Source of the DNA: Acidobacteriota bacterium
Lineage (GTDB): Bacteria > Acidobacteriota > Terriglobia > Acidiferrales > UBA7541
NCBI GenBank assembly: GCA_003223245.1
Contig: QHYI01000102.1
Coordinates: 1 to 64,000, forward strand
Direction: 5' to 3'
DNA length: 64,000 nucleotides
Of the stretch, positions 7,815-16,280 are shown piece after piece. The notes below the pieces were generated by a model. That model had not been told where the DNA came from. It searched no databases and worked only from the letters and a program-made list of their open reading frames with translations. The translations under genes were made by a program, and so were the position numbers. Within the stretch, counting starts at the first letter, position 1; each line of letters begins with the position of its first letter.

Positions 7815-8753
7815 TCATCTTCTTTGCAGGACAGCGTTCAATGCAGCCGATAAATCAGCGTGAAGAAACCGGTATCCCAATTTCTCCAAGACTTGCGGCG
7901 TGACGCGCTGGCTGGATAGCAGCAGCGCGTCGGCCATTTCTCCCAGGGTTAGCCGCAGGGCAAACGCCGGAACAGGGAAGAACGCCGGCCGGCGCAGAGC
8001 CTTTGCCAGCATTTTCGTGAACTCGGCATTTTGAACAGGTTGCGGCGCGACGACATTCATCGCGCCGCGCACCGCGCCGTTCTCAATGGCAAACCTCACG
8101 ACCCCCACGACGTCCTCGAGCGCAATCCAGGACATCCATTGCTTGCCCGACCCAAGCCTGCCTCCCAAACCCAGCTTAAAGGGCAACAGCATCTTGGCCA
8201 GCGCGCCGCCGTGCCGAGACAGAATAATTCCGAAGCGCGCCAATACCACGCGAATTCCGAGCGCCTCTGCTTTCAGTGCTTCCGTTTCCCACTCCCGCGC
8301 TAAACCGGCCAAAAAGTCCGTTCCCGGCTTGCTTTCTTCCGTCAGCACTTCACCTCCGCGATGGCCATAAATCCCGATGGCCGAAGCCGACACCAGCACT
8401 CTCGGCCGCGCATTCATTTTCGCCAACGCATTGATTAGCGCTCGCGTCGTATCGATCCGGCTCGTGCGCAGTAGTTCTTTCCGCGCTTTCGTCCAACGTC
8501 CCCCGGCGATGGATGCGCCCGCCAAATTCACCACGGCATCTGCACCAACGCCCGCACCGCCCAACTCTCCCGCCGCAGGATTCCAGGCCACATCGAATCT
8601 CTCTGTCTTACCATGAATTTCTGCGAACGGCGACGCGCCAGTCACTGCGCTCTGTGGCCGGATCAACCGGCAAACCGTGTGCCCGTCGCGTGCCAGCGCG
8701 CTTGCCAACGATGTTCCCACCAGCCCCGTCGAGCCGGTAATGAGAACTTTCAT
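7815..8753 (-). CDS. TIGR01777-type NAD-dependent epimerase (SDR)
   Basis: A 312-residue extended short-chain dehydrogenase with an N-terminal Rossmann motif MKVLITGSTGLVGTSLASALA, a middle AVVNLAGASIAGGRW and VLVSASAIGIYGHRGGEVLTEE, and a C-terminal RVTPQVLEKLGYRF (DUF1731-like). This combination defines the TIGR01777/YfcH family of sugar-nucleotide-epimerase-like proteins, whose substrate is unknown. The ATG at 8753 was chosen because the Rossmann strand begins there; the 26 upstream codons in the same frame have no support. It diverges from moaD across a repeat-rich intergenic region. Confidence 0.88.
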   Translation of the reverse strand: MKVLITGSTGLVGTSLASALARDGHTVCRLIRPQSAVTGASPFAEIHGKTERFDVAWNPAAGELGGAGVGADAVVNLAGASIAGGRWTKARKELLRTSRIDTTRALINALAKMNARPRVLVSASAIGIYGHRGGEVLTEESKPGTDFLAGLAREWETEALKAEALGIRVVLARFGIILSRHGGALAKMLLPFKLGLGGRLGSGKQWMSWIALEDVVGVVRFAIENGAVRGAMNVVAPQPVQNAEFTKMLAKALRRPAFFPVPAFALRLTLGEMADALLLSSQRVTPQVLEKLGYRFLHADLSAALNAVLQRR

Positions 8754-8881
8754 GTCAAACCTCCACAGTGAGCAATGAGAAGGGAATTGCTCACTTGCTC
8801 GAACGCTAGAAGACCTAAAGGCAGCGGTCAAGTTACCGAACGTTTCAAAAAGTTTTCGTCGGAAAACACCGAACCTGTCGC

Positions 8882-9108
8882 TGTAGCGCAGGGCGTCAGC
8901 CCTGCGGATTTTTTCAACAATTCAAGGCCTTTACAAGAAATCTGCGGGCGCGTGAGGAACTCGCGGGGCTATTCTATTGCGCCACGCCACATGATGCCAG
9001 CCTCTCTCGCTAGCCACGAAGAAGCAATCACCAGTCCCCTTTCCGACTGGTGGCTTCCCGCCGGGCTGGCCGCGAAAGAAAACCCGCAGGGCTCGGCCCT
9101 GCGCTACA
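8882..9108. repeat. Inverted pair of REP-like palindromic units
   Basis: Two units face each other in the intergenic region. Unit one (8882-8911) starts TGTAGCGCAGGGC and ends GCCCTGCGGATTT. Unit two (9081-9108) is nearly its reverse complement, starting AACCCGCAGGGC and ending GCCCTGCGCTACA. Each unit has its own GCAGGGC/GCCCTGC hairpin. Related units are at 38347-38376 and 43000-43090. The intervening 170 bases show no gene. This resembles REP/REPIN elements. Confidence 0.7.
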
Positions 9109-9116
9109 ATTCCTGT

Positions 9117-9383
9117 GTGGCCACTACTTCGCAAAGCGTACGCGTGAAAGTCCTTTTCTTCGGCCGCCTAAAGGAGGTTGTCGGCCAATCCGAAGAATCA
9201 CTGGACCTCGCTAATGCTTCCACCATCGAGCAGCTCTTCGCGCTATATTCCGAGCGAGTTCCTGAGTTTCGTAAATACCGCTCGTCCGTGGTAGCTTCCC
9301 GCAATCAGGAATTCGCTTCCTGGGATACTGTGCTCCATCCTGGCGACGAAATCGCTTTCCTCCCGCCCGTCAGCGGTGGCTGA
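9117..9383 (+). CDS. moaD: MoaD: molybdopterin synthase small subunit
   Basis: An 88-residue ubiquitin-like protein with the beta-grasp start VRVKVLFFGRLKEVVG and the C-terminal LHPGDEIAFLPPVSGG. The terminal Gly-Gly is thiocarboxylated and gives sulfur to precursor Z in molybdenum cofactor synthesis. The GTG at 9117 lies only 7 bases after a TACAAT hexamer (9105-9110), which suggests a leaderless or near-leaderless transcript. A GTG at 9144 is an alternative start. moaE follows 9 bases after the stop. The cofactor would serve the formate dehydrogenase encoded 17 kb downstream. Confidence 0.87.
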   Translation: MATTSQSVRVKVLFFGRLKEVVGQSEESLDLANASTIEQLFALYSERVPEFRKYRSSVVASRNQEFASWDTVLHPGDEIAFLPPVSGG

Positions 9384-9392
9384 AGCAAAGCT

Positions 9393-9869
9393 ATGACCGC
9401 GCCTCGTCACGATGACATCTTCCAACTCGTTCGCGAGCCGATTGATCCTCGGCCCTTGATCAACCATGTGCGCGCCCCCCAAGACGGCGCCATCGTGACC
9501 TTCGACGGTTTCGTCCGCAACCAATCCCACAATCGCCCTACGCTTTACCTTGACTACGAAGCCTACGAGTCCATGGCGCTTGCCAAAATGCGCGAAATTG
9601 CCGCTCAGCTCCGCGAAAAGTATCGCATCCATCGTGTAGCTATCGTCCACCGCCTTGGCCGCCTCCAAATTGGAGAGACCAGCGTGTTTATCGCCGTCAG
9701 CGCCCCTCACCGCGCCGCCGCTTTCGACGCCTGCCGCTTCGCGATTGACACCCTCAAGCGCACAGTGCCCATCTGGAAGAAAGAATACTTCGAGGACGGT
9801 GCGGTCTGGGCCGACGGTGAGCTTCCTCCCGCGCCGGTGGCGACACCGCGCGCCAAACCCGCATCTTAA
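9393..9869 (+). CDS. moaE: MoaE: molybdopterin synthase catalytic subunit
   Basis: A 158-residue protein with the MoaE hallmarks GAIVTFDGFVRN (residues 33-44), YEAYESMALAKMREIA, the strand VAIVHRLGRLQIGETSVFIAVSAPHR and the catalytic PIWKKEYFEDGAVW with its Lys pair. It forms a heterotetramer with MoaD and inserts the two dithiolene sulfurs. It is co-transcribed with moaD and lies 6 bases before the VWA gene. The last ~15 residues are Pro/Ala-rich and variable. Confidence 0.93.
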   Translation: MTAPRHDDIFQLVREPIDPRPLINHVRAPQDGAIVTFDGFVRNQSHNRPTLYLDYEAYESMALAKMREIAAQLREKYRIHRVAIVHRLGRLQIGETSVFIAVSAPHRAAAFDACRFAIDTLKRTVPIWKKEYFEDGAVWADGELPPAPVATPRAKPAS

Positions 9870-9875
9870 TCTTCA

Positions 9876-10979
9876 ATGCGCACCCCGCTCCGCCCCCTTC
9901 GCCTTTTCTTGCTGGCGCTCGTCGTCGCGCTGCTGGGCGGAACCGCCTTTGCCCAGGACGATCCCAACCGCCCGCCCTGGGCGCAAAAGTCCAAGACCAA
10001 GGCGAATTCGCCTTCTAAATCCACCTCGAACTCCGGCGCGAAAACGCCCGCTTCCACTTCCAGTTCCGTCGGTGAACCCGGCAAAATCGTGCAACCAACT
10101 CCGCCGCCCACGAAGGAAGATCCCCAAGAGGCTGCGGTCCAGCGTGGGCGCATTCGCGTCAACGTCAATCTCGTCACGGTTCTTGTCAGTGTCTTGGACG
10201 ACCACAATCGCCCGGCGCCCGATCTGCCGCGGGACGCCTTTCAGCTTTTCGACGAAGGGAAACAACAGGAAATCTCTATTTTCGAGCCGGAAACTTCACA
10301 ACCAATCGACTTGGCCCTGATGATTGACGCCAGCCTCAGCGCACACAAAGAAATTTCATTTGAGCAGGAAGCGGCCGCTCATTTTATCCGGCAAGTCGTC
10401 CGGCCTGGTGATCGTCTAGCCGTTTTTTCGTTTGACGAGAACGTGAGAATGCACCAGCCGGGATTTTCCGACAATGTCGCCGCTCTTCAAGAGGCCGTTC
10501 GAAAGGTCCCGAATGGCGCCGGCACTTCCATCTACGACGCTGTTCTTTTAGCCTCTCGCTCCCTTGCCCAGCGCGAAGAGGACCGCCGCCGCGTGATCGT
10601 TCTCGTTACCGATGCTGGAGAAACGACCAGCCATTACGACTTTGACGCCGCTCGCCGGGAAGCCGTCAGCGCCAACGTGCTCCTTTACACCATCGTGATT
10701 CGTCCCGTCAAAAACGAAAACGGCCGCAACACCGCCGGTGAACATGCCCTTGAAACCATGACCGACACGACCGGCGGCGCGATGTTTTATCCGGACACGC
10801 CCCAGGAGCTTACCGCCATTTTCGATCGCATCGACCGCGAGCTTCGCACCCAGTACAGGCTTGCTTACTATCCCAATCCGCGCGGTCCTACCAACACTTA
10901 CCGCTCCATCGAAGTTAAGGTCACTACCGGCAACTACCAGGTCCGTCATCGCAAGAGCTATCTCACGGCCCCACAGTAG
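9876..10979 (+). CDS. Secreted VWFA-related acidobacterial protein
   Basis: A 367-residue protein with a signal peptide (LFLLALVVALLGGTAFAQ), a low-complexity Ser/Pro/Lys linker to about residue 90, then VNLVTVLVSVLDDHNRPAPDLPRDAF and a von Willebrand A domain. The MIDAS motif is DLALMIDASLSAHKE (DxSxS), with a Thr at GAGTSIYDAVLLAS and an Asp at VLVTDAGETT. This is the VWFA-related Acidobacterial domain family (TIGR03436), abundant in this phylum. It probably binds a metal and a protein ligand outside the cytoplasm. It may share a transcript with moaDE by proximity alone. Confidence 0.88.
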   Translation: MRTPLRPLRLFLLALVVALLGGTAFAQDDPNRPPWAQKSKTKANSPSKSTSNSGAKTPASTSSSVGEPGKIVQPTPPPTKEDPQEAAVQRGRIRVNVNLVTVLVSVLDDHNRPAPDLPRDAFQLFDEGKQQEISIFEPETSQPIDLALMIDASLSAHKEISFEQEAAAHFIRQVVRPGDRLAVFSFDENVRMHQPGFSDNVAALQEAVRKVPNGAGTSIYDAVLLASRSLAQREEDRRRVIVLVTDAGETTSHYDFDAARREAVSANVLLYTIVIRPVKNENGRNTAGEHALETMTDTTGGAMFYPDTPQELTAIFDRIDRELRTQYRLAYYPNPRGPTNTYRSIEVKVTTGNYQVRHRKSYLTAPQ

Positions 10980-11191
10980 GTTGTCTTCTCGGATTGCGCT
11001 GGGCCCTTACATGTGAAGTCGGTCTTTCCCTAGCGAGCCGTTCATTATGGCAGCCCGATCCCCGGGTCGAGTCGTGCCGCTTTAGATACTTCAGTACTCC
11101 TCGCCTATAGCTTCTTACTGTTCTGGACGACAGCCTGAAGGAACGGGGTACGTGTTTCCACGCAAGGTCAGGAACTTGTAGGGAGGCAATC

Positions 11192-11827
11192 ATGTCGCGA
11201 CTAACGAGTCTGCTGGCGGCCACGTTTCTTTGTGCTGGCCTTTCCTGGACGCCTGCCGACGCCCAGGATTCATCTCAGGCTCAGCCTTCGCTGGGCGATA
11301 TTGCCCGTCAAGCGCGCAAGGACAAGGAAAAGAACGCCGCTAGGTCCAAGATGGTGATCACCGACGACACTCTTCCTTCCAGCATGGCGCTCGCTGGCTT
11401 GGGCGACCTTGGCAGTGCGCAAGCTGGTGGGAGCGGCAGCGCGATGGACAAGGCGCTGGCCAAAGTCGCCGAGGCTGAAACCGCGCTCAAGCAGCTAGAG
11501 TCGCTTGACCGCGCTACGCTGGCGAAAGCTGTTTTGTTGGATCACGATGTCGATTTCGCTAATCGCCGCGCTTGGGAAGACAAGCTCTATGCCGCGAGAG
11601 AGCACTATGTCTCGCACGAAGCCGAGTTGATCGTCGAGCTAAAGCAGATTCTGGCCCGAATACAGTCGCGGCAGCTCGGTCCAACCAAGTTGGATCCCAA
11701 CGACCCCCGTGCCCAGCAAATGAAGAACAGGCTCATGGAAATCGTGCAAGACGCTCTGCGCACCGAACAGGACTATCGCGCGGTGGTCATGGAAGGCTGG
11801 GACCTGGCCAAACAGGCCCAGCATTAG
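11192..11827 (+). CDS. Secreted hypothetical protein with QPSLGDIARQARKDKEK motif
   Basis: A 211-residue protein with a signal peptide (SLLAATFLCAGLSWTPADA), followed by QPSLGDIARQARKDKEK, a segment I have seen near the start of many acidobacterial secreted proteins. It continues with a helical region rich in Ala, Glu and Lys (about 80-200) that could form a coiled coil. No catalytic motif is visible. The ribosome site TAGGGAGGCA precedes the ATG at 11192. The 212 bases upstream hold no gene. Function unknown. Confidence 0.7.
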   Translation: MSRLTSLLAATFLCAGLSWTPADAQDSSQAQPSLGDIARQARKDKEKNAARSKMVITDDTLPSSMALAGLGDLGSAQAGGSGSAMDKALAKVAEAETALKQLESLDRATLAKAVLLDHDVDFANRRAWEDKLYAAREHYVSHEAELIVELKQILARIQSRQLGPTKLDPNDPRAQQMKNRLMEIVQDALRTEQDYRAVVMEGWDLAKQAQH

Positions 11828-12059
11828 ACAGATGGCTATGCCAGGGAATAACCCGGTATCTTTTCATTTTGTCGTAAGCCGTTCTGCTTCGCGAGGCACG
11901 CTAGCGCAAGAAACGTTCAGGCGAGCGCAGGCCCCGGCCCTGCCACAGATGTAGCGCTGGCCCGCCACTCGTTTACCCCGCCTGTTTACCCTGAGCCTTG
12001 AAGGGCCCCGAGCCGCGATAGGAGCTTCGAGGGGTCACTCGCCACTTTTCTTGGAACGC

Positions 12060-13643
12060 CTAGAACGGGCTGGTGCGCTTGGGCCGCGTCTTTTCTAGCG
12101 GCTTACGCGGAACCATTTCGTCGCGGTTCGCGGTCAGGTACACGAACGAAGCCACAATCGCCGCCATCTGCTTCATGTCCGGTTCCTGGATGCGTTCATA
12201 CACGTCCATGTTGGAGTGGTGCGTGCGCGTGTCGTAATCGAGCGGATCCTGGATGAATTGAAAGCCCGGCAGGCCCACGGCGTCGAAGGAAAGATGATCG
12301 GTGCCGCCGGTGTTGCGAATGGTCAGCGTGGTCATGCCCAAATTGTGGAACGGTTCCATCCACTGCGCGAAGAGCGGCGCGATGGCTTCGTTGCCTTGCA
12401 AATAAATGCCGCGAATTTTTCCTGAGCCGTTGTCCACGTTGTAATACGCGTCGAGCTTGGCGTGCTCGGACAAAATCTTGATTTTTTCCGTGGTGGCGGT
12501 GTCAGGTTCCCAATCCGCGAAATGCTGCTTCACATACGCGCGCGAGCCGAGCAAGCCCTGCTCTTCTCCGGTCCACAAGCCAATGCGCACGGTGCGGCGC
12601 AGCCTCACGCCGGTGGTCTTGAGGATGCGCATGGCTTCCAGCATCACACCGGAGCCCGCGCCGTTGTCGGTGGCGCCCGTTCCAGAGTGCCAGGAATCGA
12701 AGTGCGCGCCAATCATCACGATTTCGTCGGCCTTGGCTTTATCGGAGCCGGGCATTTCGCCAATGATGTTGAAAGAGTTCAAGTCATCTTCATAAAACTT
12801 GTTTTGAATGTCGGCTTGTAGCGTGACGGGAACTTTCTTTTCCAGCATGCGCACGAGCCGGCCATAGTTTTCATTCGCCACGGCCACGCGTGGCGGAGCG
12901 GGAGGGTCTTTGGGCTCGCGTCCCCCGCCGCCCGACACGTATACCGTTCCATCGTCTCCCGGCGAAGGTTCGAGCCAAACGGCGACGCCTTCCTCGACGA
13001 GAAATTTCTGAATCTTTTCGTTGAGCTCCCGCTGCGCCCGGAACCGGGCAAAGCGATCCTCAGCCCGCGCCGTCGGCACCGGCTCAGTGGCCTCCTCCGC
13101 GAGTTCGGCATCGGTATAACGATGGAACTGCGCTTCGGTGCGTGAAGGAATTTCCGGTTGCTGCGCCGTCAGGACAAATTTTCCTTTGAGCTTGCCGCGA
13201 TACTGCTCGATGTCCTCTGCTTTCTGAATGGGGGCCCACGCGGCTTCTCCTGTGACCACGCCATTGGTCCCCGGCGTCCAAGCCTTTGCATAAGCGATCA
13301 GCGGAAACGGCTGCGGCGAAATCACTTGCAGCGAGAAACGCTCGTTCGACCAGCCTCTGCCGAAAGGTCCCCACGGCTCGAGATGCACGTTGACTAGCTG
13401 CCATTCTTTCATTTTGCTCATGGTCCAGTCGGCGGCCTGTTTGATATTGGGCGAATTCGTGAGCCGCGGGCCGTAGACGTCCGTGAGATAGCTCATGATG
13501 TCCATGACCTGCGAATGATTGAAGCCTTCGTCCTTGATTTGTTGGATCGCGTTCAGGTCCGCAGTGCTCGGCGCTTGCGCGCGCAGCGGCCGTACCCCGA
13601 CGACCAACAAGAGAATCAGTAAGGCATTCCTATGCTTTCGCAC
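12060..13643 (-). CDS. Secreted M28 family zinc aminopeptidase
   Basis: A 527-residue protein with a signal peptide (ALLILLLVVGVRPLRAQ), a protease-associated-like insertion in the middle and an M28 catalytic domain from about residue 300. The two-zinc ligands are visible: His in MIGAHFDSW, Asp in GATDNGAGSG, Glu-Glu in GLWTGEEQGLLGSRAY, Asp in YNVDNGSG and His in TRTHHSNMDVYE. M28 enzymes remove N-terminal residues from peptides in the periplasm or outside the cell. It is transcribed toward the 11192 gene. The C-terminal tail is basic. Confidence 0.9.
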   Translation of the reverse strand: MRKHRNALLILLLVVGVRPLRAQAPSTADLNAIQQIKDEGFNHSQVMDIMSYLTDVYGPRLTNSPNIKQAADWTMSKMKEWQLVNVHLEPWGPFGRGWSNERFSLQVISPQPFPLIAYAKAWTPGTNGVVTGEAAWAPIQKAEDIEQYRGKLKGKFVLTAQQPEIPSRTEAQFHRYTDAELAEEATEPVPTARAEDRFARFRAQRELNEKIQKFLVEEGVAVWLEPSPGDDGTVYVSGGGGREPKDPPAPPRVAVANENYGRLVRMLEKKVPVTLQADIQNKFYEDDLNSFNIIGEMPGSDKAKADEIVMIGAHFDSWHSGTGATDNGAGSGVMLEAMRILKTTGVRLRRTVRIGLWTGEEQGLLGSRAYVKQHFADWEPDTATTEKIKILSEHAKLDAYYNVDNGSGKIRGIYLQGNEAIAPLFAQWMEPFHNLGMTTLTIRNTGGTDHLSFDAVGLPGFQFIQDPLDYDTRTHHSNMDVYERIQEPDMKQMAAIVASFVYLTANRDEMVPRKPLEKTRPKRTSPF

Positions 13644-14460
13644 GACTCGCCTCCAGGCTTTGTTTTTGTTCCGCCAAACTTGCTGGATGGGAATGAACCG
13701 ACCCGGGAAATGTTAGACCAAAAGTGAGACGGCTGAATCGCGCCTTGCGTTTCAGCCATGCTTCTGTTCTGACTAAAACGGCAACTCCGATTTTCGTCAG
13801 GGTGCCGCTTTTTAGCCGTGCCGTAAGTAGCGTGGAGTCAACTCTGCTCTTGTAGCCCTGGGCTCCTAGACTCTGGGCTTTAGACCGGCATCCTCATGTT
13901 CATTCGTGTCATTATCCTAGCGCTGGCATCCTTGTCGGCTCTCTGGTTTTCCGAGTGCAGCTGCTTGGCCGCCGCTTTCTTTCTTCAAACAAAACTGCGG
14001 TCTCTTCTCTCGTTCATCGAGAAACGGATGATAATTCTAACTCCGCGGACGGGCGGAGGGCCTCAACAAGGCCGGATGCCGCATGCGCCGGTTTTGCCCC
14101 TGGGGCTTTTGACGTTCCTTGGCCTCCCGCTAAAGTCTGGAGCAAAACGAGTATCCGGCAAGAAAACGAGTCCTTGGGCGAGCGCCTGACGCGGGCCCCG
14201 TTTGAGCGGCAGCGAAGCAAAGGAACTCTCCCTGTGCTCTTTGCTTGCACATTCTTACGAAAACTGCCGGGGTAGGCGGGTATTCTTTCTTCCCATTCTC
14301 GAACCGAGCACAGCGGTACTCCTCATCAGGCGTTGCCCCATGCGGGAATTCTTCTCCGCTTCACCGGCCACGGGTCACGGGTCCGCCGCCTCGCGCGTCG
14401 GATTCTTTGGTTTCGATGGTTTCGACCAATCACCAGTCACGCGGCTGCCCGCGTGCTACA
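13644..14460. other. 817-base gap without a confident gene
   Basis: Two overlapping plus-strand frames (13896-14189 and 13955-14275) cover part of the region, but neither has a known domain or a good ribosome site, and they contradict each other. The visible features are a hairpin GGCTGAA...TTCAGCC near 13730-13760 and a REP-like unit at 13851-13881. The end of the region, around 14456, has TACAAT touching the ATG of the next gene. Confidence 0.35.
13851..13881. repeat. Degenerate REP-like unit
   Basis: The unit begins TGTAGCCCTGGGCTCC and ends CTCTGGGCTTT. It keeps the TGTAGC head and the TTT end of the family seen at 8882, 38347 and 43000, but the internal stem is imperfect. Confidence 0.35.
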
Positions 14461-16233
14461 ATGGCGGCACTGGAAGTGCCTGTGCCAGATACCGTTCCTC
14501 CCGGCGAAGATGCCGTTCTCGAAGTCGTCTCCCCGGACGGCGCGCGGCGCTACGTGCGCGTGACGCAATCGCCCTTCCTGATCGGCCGTGGCGCGGAAAC
14601 CGGCAACCATTTACAGCTCTCCGACCGCCGCATCTCGCGCAACTGCGCCGCCCTCGTCATCGAAACGAACCGCTTTTATCTCGAGGATCGCGGCCAGCGC
14701 CGCGGGCTCTTCGTCAACGGCGAAAAGGTGGAGAGCCGCGAGCTCCAGGACGGCGACGTCATCACCTTTGGCCTCGAAGATTCCTACGAAATTCTTTTCC
14801 GCTTCGCGAGCGGTTCAGGCGAAGAATCCATTCCGCATTTGCTCACACGCATCGAGCACATTACCAGCACCGAACCCAGCGGTGGCCTGAGCAAGTTGAA
14901 CCGGTTGCTCGAAGCCATGGCGCTGCTGCATTCCCAGCGTCCTCTGGACGAAGTGCTGGCATACATGCTGGATCACGCCGTTTCGATCACCGATGCGGAC
15001 CGCGGCTTGCTGCTCGAAGCGGACGCTGCCGGGTCGCTCAAGGTGAAGCTGGCACGCCGCAGCGGCGGCCTCCGTCTTCCTCCTGAAAGCATGACGCCCA
15101 GCCAAACGGCCATCCAGCTCGCGCTCCGTCAGCAGTCGCCTGTTATCACCGAAGATCTCGCGCAGGCGGACATGGATTTGCAGGCGGCACAAAGTGTCGT
15201 GGCGCAGCGGCTCCGCGCCGTGGTGGTGATTCCCCTGTGGGCCATGACGCGCGCGAACACGCAAGAGTCCTTGCTCGACATCAAGCGCGGCGAACTCCTT
15301 GGGGTTCTCTATCTGGACTCGCGCCGCCCTACGGCGTTCTCCCGGCTCGACCGGCAAATTTTGGACGCGCTTGCGGCGGACGCTGCCAGCATTCTCGACA
15401 ATGCGCGCTTAGTCGAGCGCGAACGCGAGCGCCAGCGCCTGGAACAGGAAATCAACATCGCGCGCGACATTCAGCAGGCGCTTCTGCCGCGCAATTTCCC
15501 CAATACGCGAAATTTCTGCGTCACCGGCGTGAATTTTCCCTGCCTGTCCGTCGGGGGCGACTACTTCGATGTTTTCCCCTTGAGCGATGGCCGCACCGCG
15601 TTCGTCATTGCCGACGTTTCCGGCAAAGGGCTGGGCGCCGCCATCCTCACCACCATGCTCCAGGGCGCTCTCTCTGGCATGACCCTCGGCACCGATCCCG
15701 CGCGCGTCTTCAATCACGTGAACCGCTTTCTTTGCGATCACTCCGAAGTGGGCCGCTACGCAACCGTGTTTTTTGGCCTGCTCGATAATGATGGCCACCT
15801 GGAATTTATCAACGCCGGGCATCCTTCGCCGTTTCTCATCCGCCGCGGCAAGGCCGAGGAAGCGTTCACCGAAGGTTCCTACCCCGTAGGACTGGTGCCC
15901 GAGGCGCAATACACCGCAACGTGCCTGAAACTCGAACCGGGCGACACCCTCGTGCTTTTCACCGATGGCGTGACGGAAGCGATGGATCCGGACGAAGAAC
16001 TTTTTGGTATGCCGCGCCTGAAGCAGGTTCTCACCGGCCAGATGGAGTGCCCGTTGGAACAACTGCAGAAATGCGTGCTGGAAGCCGTTGAGAATTTCAC
16101 CCGCGGCGCGCGCCAAGCCGATGATCTCACGCTGCTGATCGTGCGCTACCGAGCCACCGCCGCTTCGGCCACCACGGATACCGATGTTCCGGCATCGGCA
16201 GCTTCATCGGCATCAGCGGCTTCGGGTTCGTAG
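14461..16233 (+). CDS. FHA-GAF-PP2C (SpoIIE-type) serine phosphatase
   Basis: A 590-residue signalling protein. Residues ~20-120 form an FHA domain (FLIGRGAETGNHLQLSDRRISRNCA). Residues ~150-330 form a GAF domain (LDHAVSITDADRGLLLEADAAG; LLGVLYLDSR). A linker helix leads to a SpoIIE-type PP2C domain with VGGDYFDVFPL, FVIADVSGKGLGAA, FINAGHPSPFL, LVLFTDGVTEAMD and the terminal QADDLTLLIVR. The metal-binding Asp residues are intact. Such proteins dephosphorylate anti-anti-sigma or similar partners on a signal sensed by GAF or phosphopeptide binding. ATG 14461 is chosen because TACAAT directly overlaps it and the frame upstream is not coding-like. The C-terminal Ala/Ser tail is low complexity. 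Confidence 0.9.
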   Translation: MAALEVPVPDTVPPGEDAVLEVVSPDGARRYVRVTQSPFLIGRGAETGNHLQLSDRRISRNCAALVIETNRFYLEDRGQRRGLFVNGEKVESRELQDGDVITFGLEDSYEILFRFASGSGEESIPHLLTRIEHITSTEPSGGLSKLNRLLEAMALLHSQRPLDEVLAYMLDHAVSITDADRGLLLEADAAGSLKVKLARRSGGLRLPPESMTPSQTAIQLALRQQSPVITEDLAQADMDLQAAQSVVAQRLRAVVVIPLWAMTRANTQESLLDIKRGELLGVLYLDSRRPTAFSRLDRQILDALAADAASILDNARLVERERERQRLEQEINIARDIQQALLPRNFPNTRNFCVTGVNFPCLSVGGDYFDVFPLSDGRTAFVIADVSGKGLGAAILTTMLQGALSGMTLGTDPARVFNHVNRFLCDHSEVGRYATVFFGLLDNDGHLEFINAGHPSPFLIRRGKAEEAFTEGSYPVGLVPEAQYTATCLKLEPGDTLVLFTDGVTEAMDPDEELFGMPRLKQVLTGQMECPLEQLQKCVLEAVENFTRGARQADDLTLLIVRYRATAASATTDTDVPASAASSASAASGS

Positions 16234-16280
16234 TCGATTAGGCAGTTCGCTTGCGAACGGATGGGCTGTTTGCGCGTTGA

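Noticed and set aside
13896-14275. Two overlapping small frames before the FHA-GAF-phosphatase gene
   Set aside because: Contradictory frames, no homology and no ribosome site; listed as gap.
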